A DNA stretch of 64,000 nt, from NCBI GenBank assembly GCA_933822405.4, contig CAKOGP040001792.1:248001-312000 (forward strand), given 5' to 3'. Positions 20,801 to 29,121 of this stretch are shown one piece after another. The DNA is from Cylindrotheca closterium (lineage: Eukaryota > Bacillariophyta > Bacillariophyceae > Bacillariales > Bacillariaceae). Both the position numbers and the translations under genes were made by a program. How positions within the stretch are numbered: position 1 is the first letter of the stretch; each line of letters begins with the position of its first letter. Under the pieces are notes generated by a model. It saw only the letters and a program-made list of their open reading frames with translations, was not told the DNA's origin and searched no databases.

Positions 20801-23800
20801 ACCAGACAAGAACAGTGTCAACTTTCAGACGGAAGACGAAGACAACCTTGTGGACCATGTGCCAGGAAGAGGTGATGCCAGACCAACGGATGCATCAACA
20901 ATGGTGCAGGTTGACCCACTAGATGTCATCTCCGAAGTCGATGATTTTGACGAAAGGGCAAGCAGGTATGGGCTAGTCGTAGACCAAACTCCAGCTCCCA
21001 CATTGAGCAGCAAAATATCGGTTCAAGCTTCAATGCGTACCAAGACTGGAGAAACGGAAGCTGATGTTCGAGCGTACGATGACACAGACGCAACTTGGTT
21101 TGGTGCTTCCACCGTGGGCGGCTTATCGACCCTTGGTGCGGCATCGGCAGGTGATGCATCTGGTGAAGATTCAGCAACAATGGGCGGTGGCAATGGATGG
21201 GAAGATGACGGCCTGGGTGAACTGATGTCACCACTCACTGATCGAAGGCAACGCGCTGGCGATTCAGATCACCTGGTCGACCGAATACCTAGAATAGGGA
21301 GCCCAACCCCAGTAGATTCATCGACGGCGGCAAACGCCGAACCATCAGTACTTTCAGGAGAGGAAAAAGACAGTACAGATGGTGAAAATCTCGAAGACGA
21401 AGCAGCGGATGAAATGCCTCCTTTGGTTGATCACGTTCCAGAGCAAACTGGCGCCTTTCGTCCCAGAGACGCTTCTACCATAGTCGCAGCTGATCCATCT
21501 GAATTAAACTCCCAGAGTGATTATTTTGGACAAGAGGAAATCTTCGGGCCCGTCGTCGACCAAACTCCGACGCCTGGACCTTTCGCAAGTCGAGCTCCAA
21601 CAGGATCGACTGTTGTGGCTCTAGAATCTGTTGCTGATGACGATTTGGATCTGGCGATCGAGACAGCAATCGATGGGGAGGATAGATCCGCAGGCAGGCA
21701 GACTCCAAACGAATGGAATCAAATGCCGAATCCTCAAGCAGATGATAGCAGCAATAGTGCGCAGGTGGTAGATTTCGTGCCGGAGGAAGAGCGGGGTGCA
21801 GTTCCCGAGATTGTGAGAGATGGCTCATCTGAGATGGCAACGATCGATGGCAAGTCGTCGATTCCAGCTGACGAAGCAAAGGAAGAAGAATTTGGTCCTG
21901 TTGTCGATCACACGCCCCAAGGCGAAGGTCTTCCAACATCATCATCACGGCTTTCTTTGGCAGCGTCAAGGGGAGGATCTACAGTCGATGCCTTGGCTAC
22001 TGTTTCTGAGGTGGATGTTGATGACGACTTGATAACGGGAGATGGGTGGGAAGATGACAATGATATCGATGCTGCTGACATTGAAAACGCAGGAGCTTCG
22101 GCTCAAGCTGGCGACGACAAGAGTCTGTCAGTATCCTGGGTGGATCGGCAAGAGAAAATCCCACGGGCACAAGAGAAGAGCGCTGGCAATTCATCAAAAC
22201 CATCTGCTGATGGATCTTTCGTCGACGCCAAGATGGATACATCCCGACTTACTGTGAATGAAACAAAGTACTATGATGCAGACGAAAGTGGGTTAGGAAA
22301 CAGTGTGCATGATACTGCAAAACCTGACGACGACAGCACTCCACCTGCTACACCAAGGGCACCCTATGATTTACAAGGGTCTGAGACTGAAACAAGCGAC
22401 ATCGCTCGACTGCAGAGTCTACTGAGCCTCAACGAAGGAAAGCAACGATTTGAGGGAAGGTTACAAACTGCTGATGGTGATTGGGTCAAAGTAAATTTTG
22501 AAGAACTCTTGAGGGATGAAATAACAAAGCGACTCCTCATTGAGAAGGAGGTTGAAGCATTGCGAAAGTCAAACGAACTTTTGAAGTCGGCGAAAGAGTC
22601 TCTTGCGACTGTTGGGGAAGCCCAAGCTGATACGCTGAACAATCTATCTGCCAACTTGGAAAATGTTCGAAATGAGACGGAAACTTTACGATCTGAAAAA
22701 GAATCTTTAATGGGCAAGGATGACGATAATGCAACCAAACTCTCTTCTTTGTGGAAGGACGTTTCAGACCTACGAACCACAAACTCAAGTTTGCAAGAAC
22801 AATTGCAAACTTTGAAGATCGAAGGAGAACAATCAAAGCTGTACGCATCACGCCAGTTGGAGAAACGCGAAAATACCTTGAACGCAGAGATTAAGCGATG
22901 GCAAGAATCTAGCAAATTGATGTCAGAGAAAGCTTCTCGTCTCGAGGCTGAATGTTCTGGAAAAAATAGCAGTTTGTTGGGAGATCTTGAAGCACTTCGA
23001 AAATCGCTCTCTGATCTCAAGATCGAGAACGAAAATGCGACAGCGAAAGAATCAGCTTTGACTGCTGAAATTCGAAATCTTGAAAGTTTGCTTCAGAAGC
23101 AAACCGTTGAGTTATCGTCGCATTCAAAACTTGATGAGGAACTTGGATCCGTTCATAGCAAGCTCGCAAGCAAAGACCAAGAGCTGGCAAAGCTGACAAC
23201 AGAGCAATCTCAACTGAAACAGCGCCTTGCAAAATCTGAATCAGAAACTTTCAAACTGAGCAAGGAAATGGCAAGACTGCAGAGAGACAAGGACGAAGAT
23301 ACGAAGCGATATCAGGAACATATCAACTCAATTGAGTCTGAGTTGAAGGAATCTCAGAAAATGTCTGAAGCAATGTCAAAGGACATGGCAAAGAATGAAT
23401 CCGAAGCTCAAGAGAGGTTCGAACAGCTGCGGGCCCAACATGTTCAATTGAAAACAGAGTACTCTTCCGCGTTGTCAACACACAAGTTTGACATGAGCAT
23501 CCAGGAGCAAAAAACCCATGGCCTGGAGCAGTCTCTTCGACAATCAGAATCGACACTAGAAGGGTTGAGAGAAGAAATGAAAAGTTTGTCGTCGCAACTG
23601 GAAGAATACAAAAGCAAAGCAACTGAAGCTGAAGCCACATCTCCTGAGCTAGAAGCGATTGTACAAGAACGTGATGGTTTGAGGCAGGAGCTCGTACAGA
23701 GCAAGCAGGCGCTGCTAGACTTGGAGTGGCAAGCAAAGAATGACATGGATGCTGTGGAATCGGCGCTACAAGAGGAATTGCAAGCGTTGCGGCAGGAGAG

Positions 23801-26480
23801 CTCAACGTCAACTTCTCAACTTGCCTCGTATAAAGGTCGCGTCGATAAATTGACAAATGACTTGGACCAAGTTGTCGCAGCCAAATCCGAGTTAGATCAC
23901 CGTTGCAAAGGTCTCGAAAAGCAGCTTGAAACCGAAAAGAGTCGATCCAATGCTGCTACGGAACAAGAACTGTCCTCTTTGAATTCCTTGCAAAGCGAGA
24001 TAGAGATACTAAAGGCCAAGACTATCAAGATAAGCAATGAAAAGGATGAACTGGAAAGCGCTCTAGCCGAATTGTCGAAGAATTACTCAGATCGAGAGAA
24101 TGAAATCAAACAACTCAAGAAAGAGCGCGACTCTGCAGCACACAAAAAGGACGTGATTGAAAAGCATCTCATGGAAACTCGCACCAAGCTGCGTTCTTCA
24201 AGCGAAGAAAAGGCGCAGATTGTTCAGGCCCGTGATGAATTGGCTGCGCGATGCCGCGATCTTGAAGCAAGTTTGGAAAACAACGATCCCACTGGAGGTG
24301 AAGGGAACATTAGCCAGGAAATGCTGGACGAGGTGATTGCGGCGCGAAACGAGTTACAACAAGAACTGTCTAAATTCCGATCCGCGAATACTGAAAACGA
24401 AGAGGTCATTCAAGACTTGGAAAGACAAATGATTGATTTGGAGAGTGTTTTGGAAAACAGAGATCAGACAATTGTCATCCTTCGAGAACAGCAGTCTTCG
24501 AGTCGAGCTGGATTCCAGGATCTTCGAAAAACCAACAAAGAACTTGAAACCAGAATCACCGAACTTGAATCCCAAGTTCAATCGTTGGAGGAAAACAAGG
24601 ACGGGGTTCATGTCGTCCCAACCAAAGACGAGGAGGCCTACGTGGAACAACTGCGTCAAGACTTTGATGCACTTGCAGCAGAGAGGGATGACATCTTGGA
24701 GGAACGGAATCAGCTTGTCGAAGAAAACGAGGATATGCTTGTACAGTTTGGTCTCATCAAGCAGGATATGGATTCCTACGAAGACGAGCTTGATCAAATG
24801 AAAATTCAACTTGAAGAACGAGACACTGCCGTCAAAGAAGCCACCCGAAAGCTACAACAGGCAGAAGCACAATTGGAGGTATCGGAGGTATCAAATAGCA
24901 ACGATTTCTTGCTTGATTTGGAAGAAAGATACCGCTCCGAAAGAGAACAGCTCGAGAACGAGCTGGAAGATGCAATAGCAATGAAGCGATCTGCTGATTC
25001 TGAGCTAGAACAACTGCAAGCAGCAGAGTCAAGATCGAAAGAACTCATTCAAAACTTGGAAGCACAATTGGAAAACTTCAAATCGAATGCTAATGATTTG
25101 GTCCCCAAGTATCAACTGACGGACGTGGAGGAAAGACATCGAGCTGAAAAAGAGGAGCTCGAGAATGAGGTTGAAGAACTATTGGCCATGAAGCAAGCTG
25201 CTGAAACAGATCTAAGTGATTCGGAGTCTGACAAGGCAAGAGCCATGGAACAAGTGCAGAACTTGGAAGCCAAGCTTGAGGAGCAGGCAAAGGCTGCAAG
25301 TCGTAAAGAGAAGCAACTGGCCTCGCTCATTGATGCCATGGAGGAAAAAGAACAAGATTTGGCTGACAAGTGCTACGTTCAAGAACGAAGCTTGGATGAG
25401 CTACGAACACAATGGGAACAGTCTCGATTTGATTCCGACCATACTTCATCGACGTTGGCAAAGAGGGTCCAACAACTTGAGGGGATCATTACCAAACAAA
25501 AAGGACTTATTGGTCAAAAGGATGCCGAACTCAAGAATCTTGAAAGCATGCTGGATACGGCTCGAACATCTCAGCAAGAACGCGAAGAAGTTGAACAACT
25601 TCGTGACAGTGTCCGTGAGATGAGAAGCAAGATTCAGGCAGATCAATCCCGAATGAACGAGTTGGAATTGACTTCCAACCAGCGCCAGCAAGAGATTGAC
25701 AGCGTCCGACAGGAGCTACACTCTGCGAACAATACCATGCAGAATTTGGAGAACGAAATTCGGTCCCTACAAACTGCCGATACATTATCAAAGCAGTTGC
25801 GAAAAAGCTTGCAAGGAGATCTCACTGCAAGAACGCAAGAATTGTCTGAAACCCAAAAAGAAGTTGCCAATTTGCAGCGAACTGTGGAACTTTTGGAACA
25901 AGAAGTGGAAGATTCTTACGATCGTCAAGGCCAATACGAACAAGCGACACAAGAGCCAAGTGGTGAATCAACTGCAGCCGAGATTGAGTCATTGCGGCAA
26001 CAAGTCGAGTCACTTCGATCAGTCCAAGCCGCTTCATCTTCCCAAACAAATGAGCGAGCGGCAACGCTTTCTGCCCAAGTCAACGATCTACAGCTAGTGG
26101 TGAGACAGAAGGATGGCCAGATTTCCACCTTGGAACAGCAGGTCCATGCATTGGGCAATGAACTTTCACTGTCGCAGGAAAGAATCAAGGCCAAGAAGGA
26201 GGAGTTGCAAAAACTCTTTTCCGAGAACCGTTATTTGCGGAGCCAGGCATCCCAGCAACCCACGGCCAATGCCTTGAGTCTCACTGCCGTGGACGCGGAG
26301 AGTGTGGACACCATGCGATCCCAAGTGATTTCTTTGGCCCAAGCGTTGGTAAAGTCGGAAACAAATCGTGCCGATGCGATCGAAAAGTTGGAAAAGGAAC
26401 GCATGGACAATGCCGATAGTTTGCGGCGGATTACGGAATCGGTCAAGAGGTTCTACGCCACTTTGAAATATGGTGATTAA
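17829..26480 (+). CDS. Giant acidic/coiled-coil protein with VVDHTP super-repeats (2883 aa)
   Basis: A single exon with no intron. Residues 1-530 are acidic, with repeated Trp-acidic motifs (DGWDDD, DGWEED, SGWDDD, EGWGDD) and two proline runs near 285-340. Residues about 530-1440 carry fourteen copies of a [LV]VD[HQRF]xP motif in an ordered super-repeat, with further GW[DE][DE] motifs. Residues 1516-1570 form a less repetitive block (ARLQSLLSLNEGKQRFEG, DWVKVNFEELLRDE). From there to about 2860 the sequence is almost pure heptad coiled coil. It ends with a short helix (SLRRITESVKRFYATLKYGD). No transmembrane helix is seen. The build, a disordered motif-rich arm on a very long coiled coil, suggests a tether or scaffold such as a golgin or centrosomal/cortical protein. 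That is inference; I recognise no named family. Confidence 0.85.
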   Translation: MDFFTGGNDDEDDGWDDDVDLDELSIEEETSQDQRSSYEEEETNDTSVAAVGQASLDNALSIGGGFMGGFTRFIDAVTQPDDEEEDGWEEDDNFDFDDDDGDGQTSNDWEEGTDDANMTADGDPQQQQQESSLNVSEQAIMQPASSESQLVDDSGDDDDEEDESFVPDSLRAFMENASAKLDADLSFLSSSDKNNNTNSTQDTDTNNHNWVGADETNLTEDDQLQHQQESSLNVSEQAVMPPPAESTSDDSQLVDSGWDDDFDLQDHDLDTPKAAGAAGANIFSVPLNDVPPPPPPPQEQSSFVPPPPPPPPDSKQGRSVSFDKSLSVPPPPPPPPPPAAPPADSLNAVDVDDSMMGEAGSGWDDDIDLGLDTTVEDDGSNYEEEEGDNGAATNQDADQEQSMEVGEQSLDPSTPLEDSTMGMSTTGAITDNEYGEATFETEGDEEGWGDDEDALDDLDLDDDNDDDTMVDQQEPHQIDGNTGLETSIVDSTPPPPLPPQVQRGGAAIASEAAITMDEGWDESNYADLDEVVGDVVDHVPAPSDAGYELKRGRSQLTDNALETGEDDISRDSTLSVDNSRSQLQPQSNYNSNMVDRTPSLASPAHARRMFNSDSVLATQSTLTATSALDDQTDEMQSASLVALGGAASVGDSLDSGDVGSSQQQQRRSKKVVDHTPTASKSFHRALTIDAGGHLSVGESLDSIDEETSLSQKEETTTPGAVEAGMGVQGLSFAAQEAPSVGVPFGSSLTPTATQVPVVDHTPSIVGDGAAGAASTTVFGGTTIGGELGEGSRDSVDNDEENLFGKVVDHTPETPATKKKASAQMPTGTRLEDDTVQGVAEKTDVESDYRRDEDMDDEESAGASAVEGCGWQNEDSSDTKEKHLVDHVPKQKQKRVAMDASVRVLVDTNDDMTQVDTIAEGEAMDFGPVVDHLPLSTTKSKGNSVAASILTQNSLGADKIEDDMDNTTVPGASIAETSGWDDEMPELEDASIPDKNSVNFQTEDEDNLVDHVPGRGDARPTDASTMVQVDPLDVISEVDDFDERASRYGLVVDQTPAPTLSSKISVQASMRTKTGETEADVRAYDDTDATWFGASTVGGLSTLGAASAGDASGEDSATMGGGNGWEDDGLGELMSPLTDRRQRAGDSDHLVDRIPRIGSPTPVDSSTAANAEPSVLSGEEKDSTDGENLEDEAADEMPPLVDHVPEQTGAFRPRDASTIVAADPSELNSQSDYFGQEEIFGPVVDQTPTPGPFASRAPTGSTVVALESVADDDLDLAIETAIDGEDRSAGRQTPNEWNQMPNPQADDSSNSAQVVDFVPEEERGAVPEIVRDGSSEMATIDGKSSIPADEAKEEEFGPVVDHTPQGEGLPTSSSRLSLAASRGGSTVDALATVSEVDVDDDLITGDGWEDDNDIDAADIENAGASAQAGDDKSLSVSWVDRQEKIPRAQEKSAGNSSKPSADGSFVDAKMDTSRLTVNETKYYDADESGLGNSVHDTAKPDDDSTPPATPRAPYDLQGSETETSDIARLQSLLSLNEGKQRFEGRLQTADGDWVKVNFEELLRDEITKRLLIEKEVEALRKSNELLKSAKESLATVGEAQADTLNNLSANLENVRNETETLRSEKESLMGKDDDNATKLSSLWKDVSDLRTTNSSLQEQLQTLKIEGEQSKLYASRQLEKRENTLNAEIKRWQESSKLMSEKASRLEAECSGKNSSLLGDLEALRKSLSDLKIENENATAKESALTAEIRNLESLLQKQTVELSSHSKLDEELGSVHSKLASKDQELAKLTTEQSQLKQRLAKSESETFKLSKEMARLQRDKDEDTKRYQEHINSIESELKESQKMSEAMSKDMAKNESEAQERFEQLRAQHVQLKTEYSSALSTHKFDMSIQEQKTHGLEQSLRQSESTLEGLREEMKSLSSQLEEYKSKATEAEATSPELEAIVQERDGLRQELVQSKQALLDLEWQAKNDMDAVESALQEELQALRQESSTSTSQLASYKGRVDKLTNDLDQVVAAKSELDHRCKGLEKQLETEKSRSNAATEQELSSLNSLQSEIEILKAKTIKISNEKDELESALAELSKNYSDRENEIKQLKKERDSAAHKKDVIEKHLMETRTKLRSSSEEKAQIVQARDELAARCRDLEASLENNDPTGGEGNISQEMLDEVIAARNELQQELSKFRSANTENEEVIQDLERQMIDLESVLENRDQTIVILREQQSSSRAGFQDLRKTNKELETRITELESQVQSLEENKDGVHVVPTKDEEAYVEQLRQDFDALAAERDDILEERNQLVEENEDMLVQFGLIKQDMDSYEDELDQMKIQLEERDTAVKEATRKLQQAEAQLEVSEVSNSNDFLLDLEERYRSEREQLENELEDAIAMKRSADSELEQLQAAESRSKELIQNLEAQLENFKSNANDLVPKYQLTDVEERHRAEKEELENEVEELLAMKQAAETDLSDSESDKARAMEQVQNLEAKLEEQAKAASRKEKQLASLIDAMEEKEQDLADKCYVQERSLDELRTQWEQSRFDSDHTSSTLAKRVQQLEGIITKQKGLIGQKDAELKNLESMLDTARTSQQEREEVEQLRDSVREMRSKIQADQSRMNELELTSNQRQQEIDSVRQELHSANNTMQNLENEIRSLQTADTLSKQLRKSLQGDLTARTQELSETQKEVANLQRTVELLEQEVEDSYDRQGQYEQATQEPSGESTAAEIESLRQQVESLRSVQAASSSQTNERAATLSAQVNDLQLVVRQKDGQISTLEQQVHALGNELSLSQERIKAKKEELQKLFSENRYLRSQASQQPTANALSLTAVDAESVDTMRSQVISLAQALVKSETNRADAIEKLEKERMDNADSLRRITESVKRFYATLKYGD
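19425..22155 (+). repeat. In-protein super-repeat of alternating LVDHVP and FGPVVDHTP motifs
   Basis: Fourteen motif copies start near 19430, 19603, 19840, 20097, 20242, 20477, 20609, 20847, 20975, 21270, 21423, 21552, 21764 and 21899. From 20242 on, type A (acidic-LVDHVP) mostly alternates with type B ([FY]G-x-VVDxTP). A to B is about 43-45 aa, usually with DAST..V..DP between; B to the next A is often 71-79 aa and usually holds a GW[DE][DE] motif. Codons differ between copies, so the repeats are old and kept at protein level. Confidence 0.8.
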
Positions 26481-26765
26481 TTCCAAAAAAAAACATTAAA
26501 ATAGGCTACTACTATCATAAAATCTAGTACCAATAGCACTAGCAAATGGATGAGAGAAGACTTTGAGAATATTCACAATATATGGCATGATGATGATATG
26601 TAAAATAGTATGAACATGTTGGACTATTCCCCAGTAACGCATCGCCATGGTAGTAGTCGCTGTTATCATATGTACCATATTTGTTGCATTGGCAAACTAC
26701 TAAATAATTAAAACACTAGCAAAGAATAAGAATAACAATGACCCATTATTCAAAAGACAGGAAGT

Positions 26766-27315
26766 TTAGTTTTCGGCTCCAGTGTTGGCAATGTTGCTTT
26801 TCAATTCTTCAACCTTGGCATCCAAACGTTCTTCGGCTTCCTTTTCAAGCTTCTTGATTTCGGCCTCAAAGTCGGTCTCCTTCCATTCCGGTTCAGCGCT
26901 CAGGGCAGTAGTCTTGGGCATGACGCTGTGAGGAGAGAACGAGAAAATGATAAAGAGGGATTGATTGTGTGAGAAACAAGGAATCATGAAATGAACTTTT
27001 GCCACAGGAAATTAATTGGCCACGCAGCAATTGAATATGGATCTTGGACTCGGAAGAACGGGAGGAAAAGCGCTATCCAGAAATCGTTGTGTTTATCATT
27101 TCCGTAGCAGTCCGAGGAGTATGACCTTATCCAGTACGTTTCCAGTCCTTCCAATCCCAGCGTGCAGGAAATTGTTCAAGATTCATTCAACCAACATATA
27201 AATCGCCGTATCACAATCCCGTCGTTGACAAAAATAGAAAAATAACACACCTTGCAGGAGCGAAAGCAGAAGCGGATGCGACAAGGGCGGCGAGGATAAG
27301 AGTTTGCTTCATCAT
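26766..27315 (-). CDS. Small plastid-targeted protein (74 aa) with ASAFAP signal
   Basis: Exon 1 27315-27251 and exon 2 26925-26766 are separated by a 325-bp intron (26926-27250, GTGTGT/CACAG). Exon 1 encodes MMKQTLILAALVASASAFAP, a signal peptide with the ASA-FAP cleavage motif that directs diatom and cryptophyte proteins to the plastid. The joined frame gives ASVMPKTTALSAEPEW and then a charged, probably helical tail (KLEKEAEERLDAKVEELKS). Mature length after cleavage is about 56 residues. A second cleavage near ALSA-EP is possible. No family was recognised. Exon 1 is too short to be seen in a plain ORF scan, so this gene is easily missed. The targeting call is strong; function is unknown. 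Confidence 0.78.
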
Positions 27316-27734
27316 GATTCTATTATTCTTGACTTGATTGTGGACTTTTTTGAAAAACGGCCATGGGCGATGGACGATGGACCCACGACAAGTTTCTCGT
27401 ACGTCACCAAAGCAATATCGTACTGTATTACAAACCTACCGGTACTGTACCATGCGTACTTGAAGCATCCGTCCTTCGTCCGCCGGAGTTGCTTCTCCCA
27501 ATCTTCTCCATTCTCTTCTTTCTCCAAACAACCAATGCTTGGGCGAGACCTGCGCGCGGACGAGCTCGCGATACTTTGAAAACAACTCCCGCACAACGCA
27601 TGACAAAATTGAAAATAAATATTCAATATTTCAGTGTCACTATCGTTCTCCACATTCAACATCACAAAAGAACAACAAACGATCAAGGCAACCACAAAAG
27701 AAACACAACAATACAAGTAGGTAGTAACACCGCA
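27316..27734. promoter_or_regulatory. Divergent promoter region, plastid protein / unknown 200-aa protein
   Basis: The region lies between two divergent starts. It contains a GTAC-rich segment (ACCGGTACTGTACCATGCGTAC near 27440-27461). An open frame continues upstream from the 200-aa gene through this region, but its sequence looks non-coding. Confidence 0.4.
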
Positions 27735-28337
27735 ATGGTACTACCTGGGATTGCCTTTGTTGCCTTTAGTGCCCTTGCGTCACTGAAACTCTTCAAATGT
27801 GGACCAGACGAGCAACCGGCGTGTTTTCTACTCACGGAAGCTTGCATTCAAGATGCCATTGCGGCGCTCGGCAATGGCGACGATGCAGACCATAACACTG
27901 TAGCGCTATTGAAATACGCCGTCGTCGTGGACTTTGGGTCCCGCATGAAATCTCTAAAGCGGAACGTCAAGGCCTATCGAGACCTGAGTCCGATGGGCAA
28001 TGCGGAAGCGGGAGTTCGATTTGTCCAATCCGTCTTGGAATGGGCCCATCAAGTGCCGGGAGCTGCCGTAATCTTGTTGCCATTGATTGCGGAAAATTGT
28101 GACAGTACGGATGAAGATTCGTCCGTCAGCGGGTTTTTGACGACGATTCAACAACGATTTCGGGCCGAAACGGCAGGGGCCGAACCCATTCAGGATCTGT
28201 CCAACTTGAAGGTTACCATTCCCTTGGCCGAACAAATGCGAATTCAGAATCTCGGAGATGGACAAGAGGGCCAACACAATGATAGAATTCGGTTTCCATC
28301 TATTATACAGGAATATCTTGGAAAACCGGCGGCTTGA
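27735..28337 (+). CDS. Hypothetical protein, 200 aa
   Basis: I place the start at the ATG 27735 (MVLPGIAFVAF). The frame is open further up to 27363, but the upstream translation is basic, low in structure and reads through promoter-like sequence. The first 20 residues are hydrophobic (GIAFVAFSALASLKLF), possibly a signal peptide or mitochondrial presequence. The remainder is soluble and mixed alpha-helical in character, with no recognised motif. It ends SIIQEYLGKPAA. No family was recognised. Confidence 0.55.
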   Translation: MVLPGIAFVAFSALASLKLFKCGPDEQPACFLLTEACIQDAIAALGNGDDADHNTVALLKYAVVVDFGSRMKSLKRNVKAYRDLSPMGNAEAGVRFVQSVLEWAHQVPGAAVILLPLIAENCDSTDEDSSVSGFLTTIQQRFRAETAGAEPIQDLSNLKVTIPLAEQMRIQNLGDGQEGQHNDRIRFPSIIQEYLGKPAA

Positions 28338-29121
28338 GTTTATTTCTGTATGGTGCAACTGCCGAAAACCATGCCCTGTTGTTCAATCATGAGGATGGCC
28401 ATGCTGATGGTTGAGACAGACTTGGCTCTGATCATATTGTTTTGGTATGGCGCAACCGAGGACTCCACAGTAGGAGGACAGTTATATACCATTGATGAAA
28501 GCAATGCAAAACTGATGCATGAATGAATCTGATGAGAAAGACCATGCACTGTCAGATTCTATCCACAATACCCATCAACTTATATATCAGTCGGGAGAAG
28601 ATGGCAGCGGATAATGCAATCGCGTCTAATATGGATCTTTGGGAAGCTATGGAAACAATACCATATCTTATATATCATGCCAACTATCCCGAATGCTGGG
28701 AAGCTACTGTATTTTGTGGAGACGACATGACAAGCATTTCATCATTACCATACCAGTTATGCTACCCGAAAGGGAGCTATTAAAGCAAGCGTAAGATTCA
28801 AGCTAGTGTTACTCGTAAAAAGTCTGATGCACAGGCATATTGAAGTATACTAGCCAACTCTCTCTCTCTCTCTCTCTCTTTCACACACATACACCATAGA
28901 CTATAGTAGCGATACTGGCTGAATTGAAAGCAACATCGCAATCAATCAATCAATCTAAATCTCGTCCGTCACTAGAGCTAGTGCGACTGTTGAAGGACCG
29001 ACTCGCTCGCAGCATTTTTTTTTCAAACTTCAAATTTCCTTTGCAAAGTTCAAAGTGCACATCAACAGTGGATCAAAAAAACAAAAAGCATACAGTACCG
29101 TACTGCATAAAAGGAAAAAAG
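28338..29121. other. Intergenic region with (TC)n run
   Basis: No convincing gene. A pure CT/TC dinucleotide run of 23 bases lies at 28858-28880, followed by an ACAC stretch. It sits about 240 bp before the SDR fusion start and may belong to its promoter or 5' UTR. The frame of the SDR gene is open back to 28924, but that codon is TTG and the translation is not domain-like. Confidence 0.5.

Noticed and set aside
22364..23020. 218-codon frame on minus within the giant coiled-coil gene
   Set aside because: Ser/Phe-rich shadow of Glu/Lys-rich coiled-coil codons; several others of the same kind lie in 22-26 kb.
28523..28783. 86-codon frame on plus in the spacer before the SDR fusion
   Set aside because: Contains no motif, signal peptide or continuation across splice sites; composition resembles the surrounding spacer.
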